Source: Heloderma charlesbogerti (lineage: Eukaryota; Chordata; Lepidosauria; Squamata; Helodermatidae). Taken from it: a stretch of 64,000 nt of DNA. The stretch lies in the NCBI GenBank assembly GCA_026122225.1, contig JANEZZ010001897.1:868001-932000 (forward strand), written 5' to 3'. The notes beneath the pieces are model-generated. The model was not told where the DNA came from, made no database searches, and saw only the letters and a list, made by a program, of their open reading frames with translations. Positions 25,371 through 38,539 of the stretch are shown here, in pieces. A program made the position numbers and the translations under genes. Position 1 is the first letter of the stretch; the number at the start of each line of letters is the position of its first letter.

Positions 25371-25659
25371 CAGGCGTGGGCAACTATGCATTCTATGGCT
25401 ATTTTCAGGGCTATTTTCACCCCCTGGGCCACACTAGGTAGAAAAGTTAAATAAATTGCTGGTTTGCCACCAAAATCTGGTGACAAACAATTCCACAGTG
25501 CTCAGTAGTGCTAAAAGGGTTACATTTAGCTTATTTGCAATCTAAATGTGAACCTCTTAGCACTCTGTAGTACCATTTTGTTTGTAAAAATTAAAAAAAT
25601 TAAAAATGGGGGGAGTAGGGACCACATGCAGCCTGCAGGCCATGTGTTGCCCACTCCTC
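25371..25659. mobile_element. hAT-like MITE (CAGGNNTGGGCAAC family)
   Basis: The left end CAGGCGTGGGCAACTATGC faces the right end GGCCATGTGTTGCCCACTCCT. The inner TTTGCCACCAAAATCTGGTGACAAAC is shared with the copy at 34101-34395. It is non-coding, and no convincing target duplication is visible here. Confidence 0.65.
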
Positions 25660-25904
25660 ATTTAGTGATCCAACCATATGCAGACTGTATTTCTCATCTC
25701 CAGATTTTAATACCAAAGCCTGTGTGCAATCCAGTGGGGAATACAGGCATGCTATGACTGAAGTCAAATGGGATTTAAGCACTGAACTGAACCTTTAAAT
25801 GACATTTATTTTGACCAATTGCACCAAAAACGTGCCCTGTGTTGTGAGCCGTAACTGGCAAATAACATGAAAAAAATTGAGATGTATAATGGGCAAATGG
25901 ATTT

Positions 25905-26060
25905 TATTTTGGTTTTTATTTTTCATTTTGGTTTTATACTGTAGTTTAGAACGTTTATATTATGTTTTATCATCTTCTATTTTATGGCTTTAATTGTTGT
26001 GAATTGCCCATAGAGCTTTGGCTATTGGGCGGTACAGGAATGTAATAAACAAACCAATAA
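25905..26060 (+). mobile_element. LINE 3' tail fragment
   Basis: GAATTGCCCATAGAGCTTTGG, CTATTGGGCGGTACAGGAATG, TAATAAAC: the 3' terminus of an L2/CR1-group LINE. Sister tails with nearly the same words are at 35868-35918 and 45215-45351. Confidence 0.65.
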
Positions 26061-26069
26061 TTACACACA

Positions 26070-26900
26070 ACTACCTATAGTGGTCTACTAGTTAGTAAAG
26101 TAATTGATACATGCTATTTTAAGGTTGTGTGGTGAACTTTTTTCAGAGTGTCACACAATATATCTTATCTAAAAGCAGCAGTGTAAACTGAACAAAGGAG
26201 CTGTCTTCCAGAGTTCTGGCATTTTCTCATATAAATTCAACCTCCACTTCTAAGCCAAAGTAACACCACTATTGAAAAATAGTCAGTTCAAGCTGAACTA
26301 ACTGTACACTGGTATTTCTTTGCAAGAGATGCTTTGAAGAATTTGAGATTGTGTTGGAATCTTAACTAACTGTATATATTCAGACATACAACCAAACTAG
26401 TAAACTCTAGGTCATGTAACACTGTTGATCCCTGATCAGCTACTAAACACCTTTTAAAGAAGTGTCTGCGTTCTCTGCTGCTCACAAGACTGTTCTTCTT
26501 TCCTCTTTGAGAAGGAGTAGGCATTATGAGTCATGCTTTTATAATCCAGACTGCATTACTGCAATTCATTGAGAAAACAATAGAACCAGCATTTAGCACA
26601 TGCTTAAACGTCTCCTGCTGAGAACCTATGGGATTTAGAAGTGCTTCACTTTGACTGGATTAACTACTAAAACAAAGATAATATGCAGCATTCAAAAGGT
26701 ACAGCATGCAGTTCCCTAACTCCACCTAGGTACAGGCTGACAAAGTATCCCAAGTCCAGCTATGGCAATTTTAATGTTAAAGCATCCCAATTTTTAAAAA
26801 AGTCAAGCCCAAACAGCAATGTTCAATCTCTGAACTACTGAGGAGGGAGAAAAGACACCTATGAAACACAGATCAAAACTCAAAACAAAACGAGGCAAAA
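26070..26900. other. STAG1 intron, no feature seen
   Basis: AT-rich intron without a recognisable feature. Confidence 0.45.
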
Positions 26901-26904
26901 TGTG

Positions 26905-26985
26905 TGCTGCCTGATCCTATGCACGTTTATTATGCAGACATTAGTACTATTGAACTCAAGCAGACTTATTTCCAAGTTGCACAAG
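26905..26985. repeat. short MITE, ATCCTATGCAC type
   Basis: CTGCCTGATCCTATGCAC...ATTGAACTCAAGCAGACTTATTTCC...TTGCAC resembles the 84-bp palindromic repeat at 5799-5882. Confidence 0.45.
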
Positions 26986-27142
26986 GTAAGCGTTTAAAGG
27001 GAGCCTGGATTTCTGCAGAGAATCTTAGCTGAAAAATAACTCAAATTAAAAGTTAATAGTTAACCACTGTTTTAAAAAGAAAAAGCTGACAGCATACCAA
27101 AGAGAATTCACACTCAAAAAGAGAAGTGTCACAAACCAACAT

Positions 27143-27520
27143 TAAGAGAGCAATCCTATAGTCCCTGGGCGAGTGTTGAAAGGGGGGGGTCAGAAATCTG
27201 GCCTCCAACCCCCCACAGCAGGCTCAGAGAGAATCATGCCGGCTGCTTCTCTGGGGTCGGAAAATCGACCTCAGAGAGGGGGAAAGGGGGCATAGGAAGG
27301 GAGGAGACCAGAGAGGCCAGGAAACAATTTATCCTGAGCCTCCTCCAGCCTCCGTCCCTCCTCAGCCAAAGCACCCTTGCCAGATGGGCTGAAAACCTTG
27401 TCTAGTGAAAATATAGATCAGAGGATGGGGAGGCAAAGATCGCCTCTGCTGCTCCTTCTGCCTAAGAAACTTAGGAGCCTCCGAGTTCAGGGGTGATAAG
27501 TTTTGCCTTATTTTATTAAT
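27143..27520. repeat. MITE fragment, AGCAATCCTAT left end
   Basis: It begins AGAGAGCAATCCTATAGTCCC and has a GC-rich purine/pyrimidine interior like 7686-8095. No inverted right end is visible, so the element is truncated or decayed near 27500. Confidence 0.45.
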
Positions 27521-27899
27521 GAAGTGATACCCTGACACCACAGCCCAAAGCAGCGATATAAAGTTAAGCTATTAACAATAAAAATGAGCCAACAAATAAA
27601 AACAGAAGAAAGAAGCCATTCAAGCTGAAGCCTTTGGATGTATGACGAAATTTCTATATTTAAGCTCACACTACGTAGTTTATCATACCACTTTCTGTAA
27701 AGCTAAACAAGCAATGTTTGGTGTTGTGCATGTATGCAGAACTTAATGAAATACAAGAAACATAGAGGACGAAATCACAAATTATGAGAAAAAAAATACT
27801 GTACATAGACTTTAAAAGGGGAGGGAAATCAAGCTTTTTAAAGCTAGTTTCACAGACAAAGACTCAAGTTTCTCACATTACATTTTAATTGTTAATTTT

Positions 27900-28990
27900 A
27901 ACAGGGCCACAGCGTGTACCTCTTAAAATAATTGTCTGAAGCAACTAGTTGACTACTCCACACCACCACCACATGTACACTAGGTGCACATGCAACAGGG
28001 AATTGTAAGCAATTGGTATTGGGTCTTGTGTTGGAACCGATACAGCCAGCGGTGTCAGGGATTATAGCACTGGTACAGGAGTGGGGATTGTGATCGAGGC
28101 CAGCGATCGCAGATGTTCCCATACCAATTCTGCTGCTTTTTAGAGCTTTTCTTTTTCTTAGGCTCAGAAGAAGGTATAGAAGACCATTTAGATGCTCTGG
28201 CCTTTTTTGACTACTTTTTTTTTTGCCAACAAGTGTGTCAATGACCGCCCTGGTGTGGGTAGGAACTGTCTGCTCAGAGATTCTGTCTTGAGGTAAGAGC
28301 TAGACTATGGGGCAAGGCCAGCCCTGACACCAGTATAGGCCGAAGCAAGGCAAACACACCCTTTGTGGAGCTAGGAGAAGCCTGAGCCATAATCCCCTTT
28401 GGCTGCAGTGCCCTTCTCCAGAGAATGGTGCATAGACAATCAGAGTGATTTCTTCAGGCTTGTTTAGTAAAAGCCTGGCAGCGTGCACAGGCATTCACCT
28501 TATGCCGTTCTCCCAGGCAAAAGAAGCACAAAGAATGTCCATCCGCTGGAGGTAGTTTACTTCCACAGTGGACACAGTTCCAAAAGGGAGCCTGGAGGGC
28601 CATATGCCTGTCAGGCAATTGCAAGATTGTGAAATGAAAGAATAAAATAAAACATAGTGAAAGGAAGAAAAAACAACAGTTAAGAGAAAGAATAAAACCT
28701 CAGCAAACAACTGCAGATTTTCCACTGAATGCCAAGAAGTTCCCTAATGAGGCTACCACAATGGAGGTAGAAAGAGAACTGAGGAAATAAGCAGGAACCC
28801 ACAGGGGACATGCATGCTGGGATGGTGGAGGAGGTTTCCCACCAAAATTCCTCAGCTATAGAGATTCCCTAAACGGGCTCCGTGCAGGCGCAGAGCCCGT
28901 ATGTATAATGCACAGAGACCATGAAGAAGAACTGCAGCTTACTGCTGTGTGCCTGTAGTGTACATGGGATGAAAAGAGAAAGCTAGCTGC
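27900..28990 (-). mobile_element. second DIRS-like element, 5' gag fragment
   Basis: On the minus strand at about 28573-28503 the frame reads CVHCGSK...ADGHSLCFFCLGERH, a C-x2-C...C-x2-C/H gag motif homologous to the one at 19450-19395. Both are preceded by a GGCATATGGC word (minus). Downstream gag continues with stops: ARCQAFTKQA, then a Lys/Ser-rich stretch (about 28200-28140) and a Ser/Thr/Pro region to 27900. RT is absent. The element is 3'-truncated and its reading frame is broken. The 28860-28950 part, with an inverted GGGCTCCGTGCAGGCGCAGAGCCC hairpin on the plus strand, would be its leader. Confidence 0.65.
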
Positions 28991-29164
28991 TTCAAATATT
29001 AACATCTTAGCAGGTATGCACCATACGTCTGTTACATGTAACAGCTAAAAATGGCAAATGTAAATTAGTCTTTAAAGATCCTACCGCAAGGAAGTAGTCA
29101 CAAGTCTGAAATTACATTTTAAAATAATTGTCAGCTATTTCATGAAGAAAAGCAGACTTTAAAG

Positions 29165-29273
29165 CAGGGATGGGCCATCTGTTTTGGCCTACAACTCCCA
29201 TCGGCTATGCTAACTAGGGCTAATGGGAGTTGAAGGACAAAACATCTGGGGGGCTACAAGTTGCCCACCACTG
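29165..29273. mobile_element. short hAT-like MITE, second copy
   Basis: It starts CAGGGATGGGCCATCTG and ends TTGCCCACCACTG, with facing inner words CTACAACTCCCATCGGC and AATGGGAGTTGAAGGACAAAA. This is the same family as 23147-23282. It lacks a visible duplication. Confidence 0.75.
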
Positions 29274-29279
29274 AAAATA

Positions 29280-31675
<2,396 letters not shown>

Positions 31676-31681
31676 TGTTAG

Positions 31682-31813
31682 CACATCTCCAGGGTTTCAG
31701 ACAGAGATTTTTACCACCACCTGCTATGTGATTCTTTTAATTGACGCTACCAGGGACTGAATTTGGGGCCTTCTGTAGGAAAAGCAGGTGCTTTACTACT
31801 TTGCTATGGTTCC
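31682..31813 (-). mobile_element. tRNA-Ala-type SINE, degraded
   Basis: The antisense reads CATCTCCAGGGTTTCAGACAG, CTACCAGGGACTGAATTTGGG, GCAGGTGCTTTACTACTTTGCTATGG. This corresponds to the B box and head of the SINE complete at 36546-36741. The 3' body is missing. Confidence 0.6.
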
Positions 31814-31819
31814 TTTCTG

Positions 31820-32720
31820 TTTGTTCAAAGTGTTCCTAGCCTCCACACCAGGGGGAAGAGTTCAGTAAGGGAGGGTTGCCTGGCTGAAAATAATAGTAAG
31901 GAGTTGCGTTTTGTAAATCACTTGGATATTTTTTCTGTTGATAGCCAGTACAGAAATGTTGCAAATAAAAATAAAATAAGTTATTAAAATAAGGAACTCC
32001 TCATAATTTCTCTTATTTGCTCAGTTTAGTGTGCAATTGTTACTACATCTACATCATTTACTTTGCTTCTGCTTCTCAGTATCACAGTTGGCTTTGAAAT
32101 TTCAACTGACTTTGTCCATACATTTTCAAGCTTATCTTCATGACTGTGGGCTAGAAAAGTTTAGGGTTTTTAAACAACTGGAAGCAGACATTCTTGTGAG
32201 GGGGAATTCAGTAGCCACATTCTCTGGATTTGCTGCAGAATCACACACATATTTATCTTCTACTGCAATATTTTCTTACAATACAGGTCCACAAGGAGGG
32301 AGGGAGATACTTCTGTGAGGATTTATATGATGACACCCAGCATTCGCTAGTTAGTAAAAGTGGTTTTCACAAATTAAGCAAATGGATAGACTGTTGCTAT
32401 AAGAAGGAAATTCACAAATTATGGAAAACATACTGCTTAGAAGACATTGTGAAGCTTGAATTAATATCTCAAGGATTAGAAGAGGTATAATTTAAAAGAT
32501 ATATATCAAAAGCAGGCCAATGTGTAGGCCCTTGTGTCCTGAGAACCTGACTTCTGGAACTTACAGGTCTGTCAACTTACCATGAACTTGCCTAGTGAAG
32601 ATTTTCAACTAGCATAGTAGTCTTGCAAGAGAGCAATTGCATAATCACAGGTGACACTGTATGATGATTTGAGGAGGGTTCTCTGAAGGAAGCATCATTT
32701 GTGAGAATTCTGTTTTTCAA
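31820..32720. other. STAG1 intron 2, unassigned
   Basis: It contains two overlapping plus-strand open frames at 32031-32318 (95 codons) and 32230-32490 (86 codons). The second encodes a Lys/Cys-rich sequence with KLSKWIDCCYKKEIHKLWK. I recognise no family. It may be chance or a decayed transposase. Confidence 0.35.
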
Positions 32721-32982
32721 AAAGAACTTCGGGTTGTATCCAACTGTGTCCATCTGCTAGAATGGATAGCGTTGGCTGAACAGATTCCCCCTCTCCCCTG
32801 CAGCCCCCTGTGTACCCTCCAAATCTGCTTGAAGGCTGGGGAAACCTCTGGAGCAGGTGGGGTGTGCGTGTGGGTATAAAATGGAGAGGAAAGGGAAGTC
32901 CTGTTGCTCAAATGGAAATCTGCTTGTGGGATGTGGCCCATAAATGTTTAATTCTTTATACTATATGGCTACAAGGCAATGA

Positions 32983-34059
32983 CTGGGTTCAGATGACAAC
33001 CCATCGTGGGTGACAAGCTACGGTGGGTTGTCGTGCTGTCCAAACCCAGACCGATTCCCACAGGGTAGGTTATGCATGACTTGTTCTTGGAGTTATTGTA
33101 CCCACAATGGGCTGGCGTGTTGTCCGAACCCGAACCAGTATCAGGCAGCAAGTTACTTGGCAAAGAGTGACAGAAACACCTGCCGCTCTTCGTGATCACA
33201 GCTGAGCCACTTCAAGTGCCCCTTGCTAGTGAGCCCCTCCAACTGTGTCCAAACGGCATTTTGGAGGGGCTGTCACTGGCACCCCCTGATTCCCACCAAG
33301 TCTCCCAGTTCCCATTCTGACTGCTACCCTGGTCAGGCTAAGAGCTCCCCCCCCCTTTTATTTGCGCAAAACAGGACTGAAATAACTTTTTCATATTTTT
33401 CTGGCCCCAGGGATTGGGCACAAATGTCCCTCCCTTTAAAAAATAATTTTCAATCACATTTTCGGAATTGCGCAAGTGCACAATTCCGACTGCCAGAAAT
33501 ATATAAAGGCTTGCCTTATCTGGAGCCTTGTATGTTTTAGCTGTCAAATACACAAGATAACAGACACGACTAGACTGTATAATAAGCTGGTCTGACAGCC
33601 TTTGACAGCTCACAAGTGGGGAGACAGGGTGTAGATCACCCGCTTAGCAAGGTTATCCCCAGGGTTTTTGGTGTTGCCCGGACCCTTGGGGGTGCCCTGC
33701 TAAGAATCCCCACTTGCCCCATTCTCCAGCAACTCTTTTTCACAGAAATGTGCACACACACCCTTTTCACCCCCAATCGCAATAACAATGTCTACTTTGA
33801 GGGGGCTGTCACTGCGGCACGGGGTTTCTGCTGCTCTTGCCAAGTGGCTCGCTCACTGATGTCTGCAACCCACGACTGGTTGGCAGTGTCAGGTTTGGAT
33901 GACACATCAACCTATTGTGGGTTGAACAACCCCTACACCAAGCCATGGGTTGTCAGGATGGTTTGTTACCCACGAACAAGCCACCCTGCGGGAATCGATC
34001 CAGGTTCGCATGACACAACTTGTCACCCACAACAGGTTGTTGTGTTGTGCGAACCCAGT
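32983..34059. mobile_element. composite palindromic element, about 40-bp inverted ends
   Basis: The left end CTGGGTTCAGATGACAACCC...GTGGGTGACAAG faces the right end ACTTGTCACCCAC...GTTGTGTTGTGCGAACCCAG. Two shorter units with the same kind of ends are recognisable inside: 32983 to about 33140, closing with CCCACAATGGGCTGGCGTG and GTTGTCCGAACCCG; and about 33889-34059, opening with CAGGTTTGGATGACAC. Between them are 750 bp that include a TATATAAAG box at about 33500 and two GGGGCTGTCACTG words (33268 and 33800). No transposase frame is found. It is probably a non-autonomous DNA transposon or two nearby copies bracketing other sequence. Confidence 0.55.
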
Positions 34060-34092
34060 CTTTATTTGTGAGATATAGAAGATGGTATGCTC

Positions 34093-34403
34093 GACTACAA
34101 CAGGATAGGCAACATACAGCCTTCACTGCCTCCTGGTACGGCCCCCACCGCTGAGCCAGTGAAGTTCACAGTAGTGATGGGACAGAAAATCACCAGTTTG
34201 CCACTGATTTTGGTGGCAAACCACTAAAGAAGCCTAAAGGGACCAAATATCTAAAATGTGGCCCTTTTAGGCTTCTGTAGCAATTTGGTGCTGAAAAGCA
34301 GCGGCAAACAGCTTTCTTTTCAGTACCCCTTGGAAAGCACCCCATGGGATTCAGGGGGAATGGCCCCCATCTCCCCCCAAAGTTGCCCACTCCTAGAATA
34401 CAA
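34093..34403. mobile_element. hAT-like MITE with near-perfect 8-bp duplication
   Basis: The element 34101-34395 starts CAGGATAGGCAACATACAGCC and ends AAAGTTGCCCACTCCTA. It shares the core CAGTTTGCCACTGATTTTGG with the copy at 25371. The flanks are GACTACAA (34093-34100) and GAATACAA (34396-34403), 7 of 8 identical, consistent with a hAT target-site duplication. Confidence 0.72.
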
Positions 34404-34409
34404 CTTTCA

Positions 34410-35625
34410 ACCTGTAAATACTTTGCTTACAGCCTTCTTGGTTAGGAGGAATGGCTCTGTTTGTCTACATCTACATTTAACAACTTGGTTGTAGCCAGAT
34501 ATGTGCACCAGATCATCTTCTGGTGCCAAGGGGAAACACTTCAAGCAGTTCTAGGAGCGTTATAATTACTCAGCGTTGCAAAGATCTATGTAAAATACTA
34601 AAAATTGTCAACTGCCAAATGAAGGAATCTGTCTGCATTTAGTCACAGGTTACTGGTTAAAATCATTTGGTGACTACCCGGAAGCACCAATATTTGACCA
34701 TGCTTCTGCATTGTTAAGTGCCTTTATTTCCCCTCACCCCATATTTTTTTAATCAACTGGGATTGAAAGGTCTGAAAATCATAGGGATAGAAGAGACTCA
34801 GTGACCTCTTTCATCAAACCAAAGTAGAGCACCAAAAGCAGAGACCAAGAAAAGAACAAGTCAATAGCTTAAGAGAACCAAGCTGCAGAGGAGACAAATA
34901 TCTACAGAGTTATTGCCCAAGTTTGCCAGCAAAAAACAAAAACAAAAAACACTTCACAACACTCAGGCAACAAGCACGAAGAATCATCTATTCAGCTAAC
35001 CATAGGATAATATGGTCTTTGACCTCCAGTACAAATCTATACCATGGCATTCACTAATGCCTCAGAAGAAAGGCGTTAGGGCAGAACCATTCTTGACCCC
35101 AATTGTACCACATTCTTTAGAATGGTGCTTCAGTTAAGAAAAATCCTTTCTACTCAAATAGAGGGGGGAAGGACACGTATTTGTTAGAAGTGGATAAACA
35201 TCTGCAGTGTGAAATTATGGGGGAAGTCTGGTAAAATGTTCAGTTAATTTGTATTTCAAAGAGCAGTTCTACAAAATGGCTTCTTAGTGATATTTTAACA
35301 CCTTGAAAAATGTATAAAATTTCTAACACAAGTGTGAGGAATGCTGATATTGAAAGATATCTACAGGGGATTTTATCCTCATGTGACGGAAATGTGAAAG
35401 AGTTCAGAAATTTCGGGAAAAAATCAAGACAATAGAAGAAATAGCTAAAATTAAGTTAAGACAGTTGGTTTGTCCTTTATATTATATTAAATAGATGCAC
35501 AAAGACACACAATCAAGATAGTGCTAAAATTTCCAGTGGCTGCAAGAATTTTCAAAACTGAAGGCTAAACCTACTAAGAGATTGCTTGTTAAAAAGATAT
35601 GGGATTAATTAAATCACAGCTCTGA
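34410..35625. other. STAG1 intron 2, no feature seen
   Basis: AT-rich unique-looking intron. No family or domain was recognised. Confidence 0.45.
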
Positions 35626-35634
35626 AAAAATAAT

Positions 35635-36032
35635 GGGAAGTATCCAATCTTGCCTGTTTGCACACAGGGTCCACTTTCACTTTTGATGCGCACATGGCCA
35701 GCCCTGCCAATTCTCTAGCGCAAGCGTCCCCAATCATTTGGACAATGGTGATTTAGCATTTCTGAGGGCAACCCGAACCGTGTAAAAAATACTGTTTCTG
35801 GAATGGGGCAGGTTGGCGGAGCTCCCTTATACAAGCTCTGCCAACCTGCCTCATTCCAGAAACCGCCCAGAGAGCTTTGGCTATTGGGCAGTATAGAAAC
35901 AAATAAATAAACAAACTAGTGTTTAGAGCCCCTGGAAGCACTGAATCGCCATTACGCAAGCAGTGGAGGCCACTCACACAACAGAATCGGTGGGACTGAC
36001 GGCACACGGCCAGTCACAGTTGGATACTGCCT
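35635..36032. mobile_element. palindromic MITE (GGCAGTATCC family), copy 2
   Basis: The ends GGGAAGTATCCAATCTTGCC and CAGTTGGATACTGCC are inverted. The centre is a strong hairpin: GTTTCTGGAATGGGGCAGG then TTGGCGGAGCTC, facing AGCTCTGCCAACCTGCC then TCATTCCAGAAAC. A 50-bp LINE tail (35868-35918) sits directly after the right hairpin arm, so the MITE is interrupted. No coding content. Confidence 0.65.
35868..35918 (+). mobile_element. LINE 3' tail, very short
   Basis: CCGCCCAGAGAGCTTTGGCT, ATTGGGCAGTATAGAAAC, AAATAAATAAACAAAC. It matches the last 50 bp of the tails at 25905 and 45215. It is nested in a palindromic MITE. Confidence 0.6.
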
Positions 36033-36289
36033 TATATGACAATATGCTTTTAGGAGGAACAGTAATTAGGTACGTATATCACAGTACAATATTCTATGAA
36101 GACAAGATAATCTCATGGACTGATGTGTTATTGCCTCCCTGTTAAGTTTTAAATTATAAATGGTCTGAATGTTTGTGTTTACATACTTGTGTTTATATAA
36201 AAGAAACAGCCTTCAGAAACTATCTAACTTTACCCTGAAACTGATAAGTCTTTTCGCTATGAACAGTGCAGTCTTTTTTCTGTTAAGAG

Positions 36290-36400
36290 TCACATTCCCT
36301 TGTGAGTAATCTGTTGGGAGCTGCATATTGTCAGTGTGCAGGGCTGAAGCCAGTGGTGGGCAGGGCCAAAGTCAAAAGTATGTGGGTCACCCCATTTCTT
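36290..36400. repeat. fragment of the 41229 MITE family
   Basis: GGGCTGAAGCCAGTGGTGGGCAGGGCCAAAGTCAAAAG resembles the interior AGTGGTGGTCAGAGCCAAAGG of the hAT-like MITE at 41229-41580. The ends are not preserved. Confidence 0.4.
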
Positions 36401-36545
36401 CTGCCACTCACTTTTCTCTCTGTCAACCCCTTTTCTCACTCTTCCACTTCCTTCCCATGCAGCGGGTTGTGAGGGAAGGGCTCTTTGGCTCTTGCCAAAG
36501 GACTGAACTGATTGCATGCAGAGGGGTTTTGACATAGCTCAGGGG

Positions 36546-36741
36546 GGGACATAGCTCAGTGTGATAGAGCACATGCTTTGCATGCTGAATGTCCCAGGTT
36601 CGGTCCCCGCCTTCTCCAGGAAGGGTGAGGAAAGAATCCTGCCTGAAACCCTGGAGAGCCACTGCCAGTCAGTGTCGACAATACTGGGCTAGATGGACCA
36701 ATGGTCTGACTCAGTATAAGGCAGCTTCCTATGTTCCTATG
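36546..36741 (+). mobile_element. SINE with tRNA-Ala(TGC)-like head
   Basis: The first 70 nt GGGGACATAGCTCAGTGTGA...GCTTTGCATGCTGAATG...CCCAGGTTCGGTCCCCGCC line up with a tRNA-Ala, with A box, anticodon-loop TGC and B box (GGTTCGGTCCC). The 3' body contains GCCTGAAACCCTGGAGAG, CTAGATGGACCAATGGTCTG and CTTCCTATGTTCCTATG, words common to one reptile SINE family. GACATAGCTCAG also occurs just upstream (36530), a partial duplication of the head. It is not a functional tRNA gene, because the acceptor stem and terminator are absent. Antisense or partial copies are at 11210, 31682 and 42243. Confidence 0.85.
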
Positions 36742-36744
36742 AAA

Positions 36745-38080
36745 TTAGGCTGAGGGCAGCAAGAAATTAGGCCACATTAGGTTTCCCACCTCTGTTCAAG
36801 AAAGAGAGAGTGTAATCTGGAAGTTTACACTTCTAATACCTGATATCATCCTGTGTCCAGTTAATGGTCTGTACACAATTTAAGAGCCACATTTCTATCA
36901 TCCCTTGGAAGATCAGTATATTAGAAAGTATCTTACTTAACAGACAAGGCATGTGATGTAGAGGCTTAGCCTGCCACAAAAGTCTGTACGAAAAGAAAAT
37001 TATTTTCCCATAAAAACTGACAAGGTTGGCTGTGTTAGACTAATCTCATGGTAAGGGGCTAGTCAGTAATGAGAGTACATGACAGGCTCTGGGAATCTTC
37101 CACTAGAGACAAAGGACAAACTGAGGCTTTATAGAAGATTCCACCTGTACGAATCTAAATGTTAATGGGTGAGAGAAATGGACTAGATCATCAGCTGGTG
37201 ACAAAAAGTCACAGTTGATAAGTAGGCCTAGTGAGAGTAGGCCTAGGTCAATAATTACCTCAGAAAAACAAATTCCAGGTTAACGTTACTGTGTATTCAC
37301 AGGCTGTGTATAACTGGTTGCTTTATCATCAGTTCTGGGATCTGAGGACAAATGACCTGTAATTTTGGGGGGAAGTCTGAAATCTTTTAACCTATTTTCT
37401 GTTCAATGTAATTGAAATCCACTGATCACAATCCAAATTTTGATTTTAGAAATACTAAAAAATTGATTTATTACACTCCTATTTTTGCCAAGTCCAAAAT
37501 CTCCTCCTACATTCAAAGCCATTGTATAAACATCTTACCCATGATGTCATTGAAGTTCTAATTAAAGCTAAACCAAAGGCATATTATGTTAACAGTCCTG
37601 AGGTGGCAATTCTGCAAGAACTTACATCTCCTCAGTTGTGCTGTAGCAGTTATGCCAGACTGCAGTTAAACTAGACCAAGTTAGCATACATTTAGAAGCT
37701 GATAATGGCGCCAGCACAGATTCATTTAACCACAGGGTTCCACATTTTCATTCATCATAAGCTCACCATGGCAGGTATGCTGCCACCCTCTGACAAGTCC
37801 CAGAGTCCCTTCCCAACAGAGGTGGGTTGAGGCGGTCCCCACAGATGCTCAGCGCTCCCTGTCCCCAGCTTCAAGCAATACACTCTCTTCTCAAGTGTAT
37901 AGTAAGCCTACACATACTTCACCTGATCTCACAAGTGCTTAAACAACATTCTACTGGAGTTTGCTGGAGCAAGGATTAGAACCAACACATTGAATATCAA
38001 TTAAACTTTCTGCTGACCTTCTTATTTCTAAAAGTCCCAGAATGAACCATCTCATGGACACAAGAGCTGATCAATCCCAA
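36745..38080. other. STAG1 intron 2, no feature seen
   Basis: No recognisable repeat or domain. It contains a local TAGGCCTAGTGAGAGTAGGCCTAGG direct repeat of GTAGGCCTAG at 37220-37250. Confidence 0.45.
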
Positions 38081-38085
38081 TACAA

Positions 38086-38495
38086 GAGGGGTGCAAATCC
38101 TTCAGCCGTTGGTCCTAATCCAGCTTGTGGGAAACCCTAATCCAGCCCGCAGAGCATCTTGGGGTTCCTCCAAGTGGCAGAGCTTATGCCTGAGATTGGA
38201 GATAACAGTGGGGATGCAGGACTCGCCCATGCTGGAAAGAGCCCAACACAGCCAAATCCAGCTGCCTCATAACCCCACTGTTATCTATGATCTGTGATTG
38301 GAGATTACAGCAGGGGTTGCCCTGCATGCTGTGCACCAGCAGAAAAATCCCTACTATCTCCAATCTCAGATTGGCGATAATGGCGTGGGATGCGAGAAGG
38401 TGGGACTCACGTGTGCTGGGAAGAGTAACAGCTTTTCCCGGCACAGGCCGAGCCCAGTTGCTCCTCATTCTGTTCTGCATTCTTGCATTATAGAC
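38086..38495. repeat. unassigned inverted repeat with repeated 60-bp units
   Basis: CTGAGATTGGAGATA at 38190-38204 is exactly complementary to TATCTCCAATCTCAG at about 38355-38369. The unit (GATTGGAGATAACAG...GGGATGCAGGACTC...GTGCTGG) recurs as GATTGGCGATAATGG...GGGATGCGAGAAGG...GTGTGCTGGG. A related CCACTGTTATCTCTAATCTCAC word is at 47177. This is a likely MITE of unknown family. Confidence 0.45.
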
Positions 38496-38539
38496 CTGCC
38501 ATCCAAGCTTCCTAAAAGGTTCAAATCTGTGATGATTTG

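Noticed and set aside
32230..32490. Lys/Cys-rich 86-codon plus frame as a gene
   Set aside because: No domain recognised, no splice or regulatory support, and length is compatible with chance in this window.
36546..36616. A tRNA-Ala gene
   Set aside because: The A and B boxes and a TGC anticodon loop are visible, but the acceptor stem does not close, the sequence continues into a SINE body, and related degraded copies exist at 11210, 31682 and 42243.
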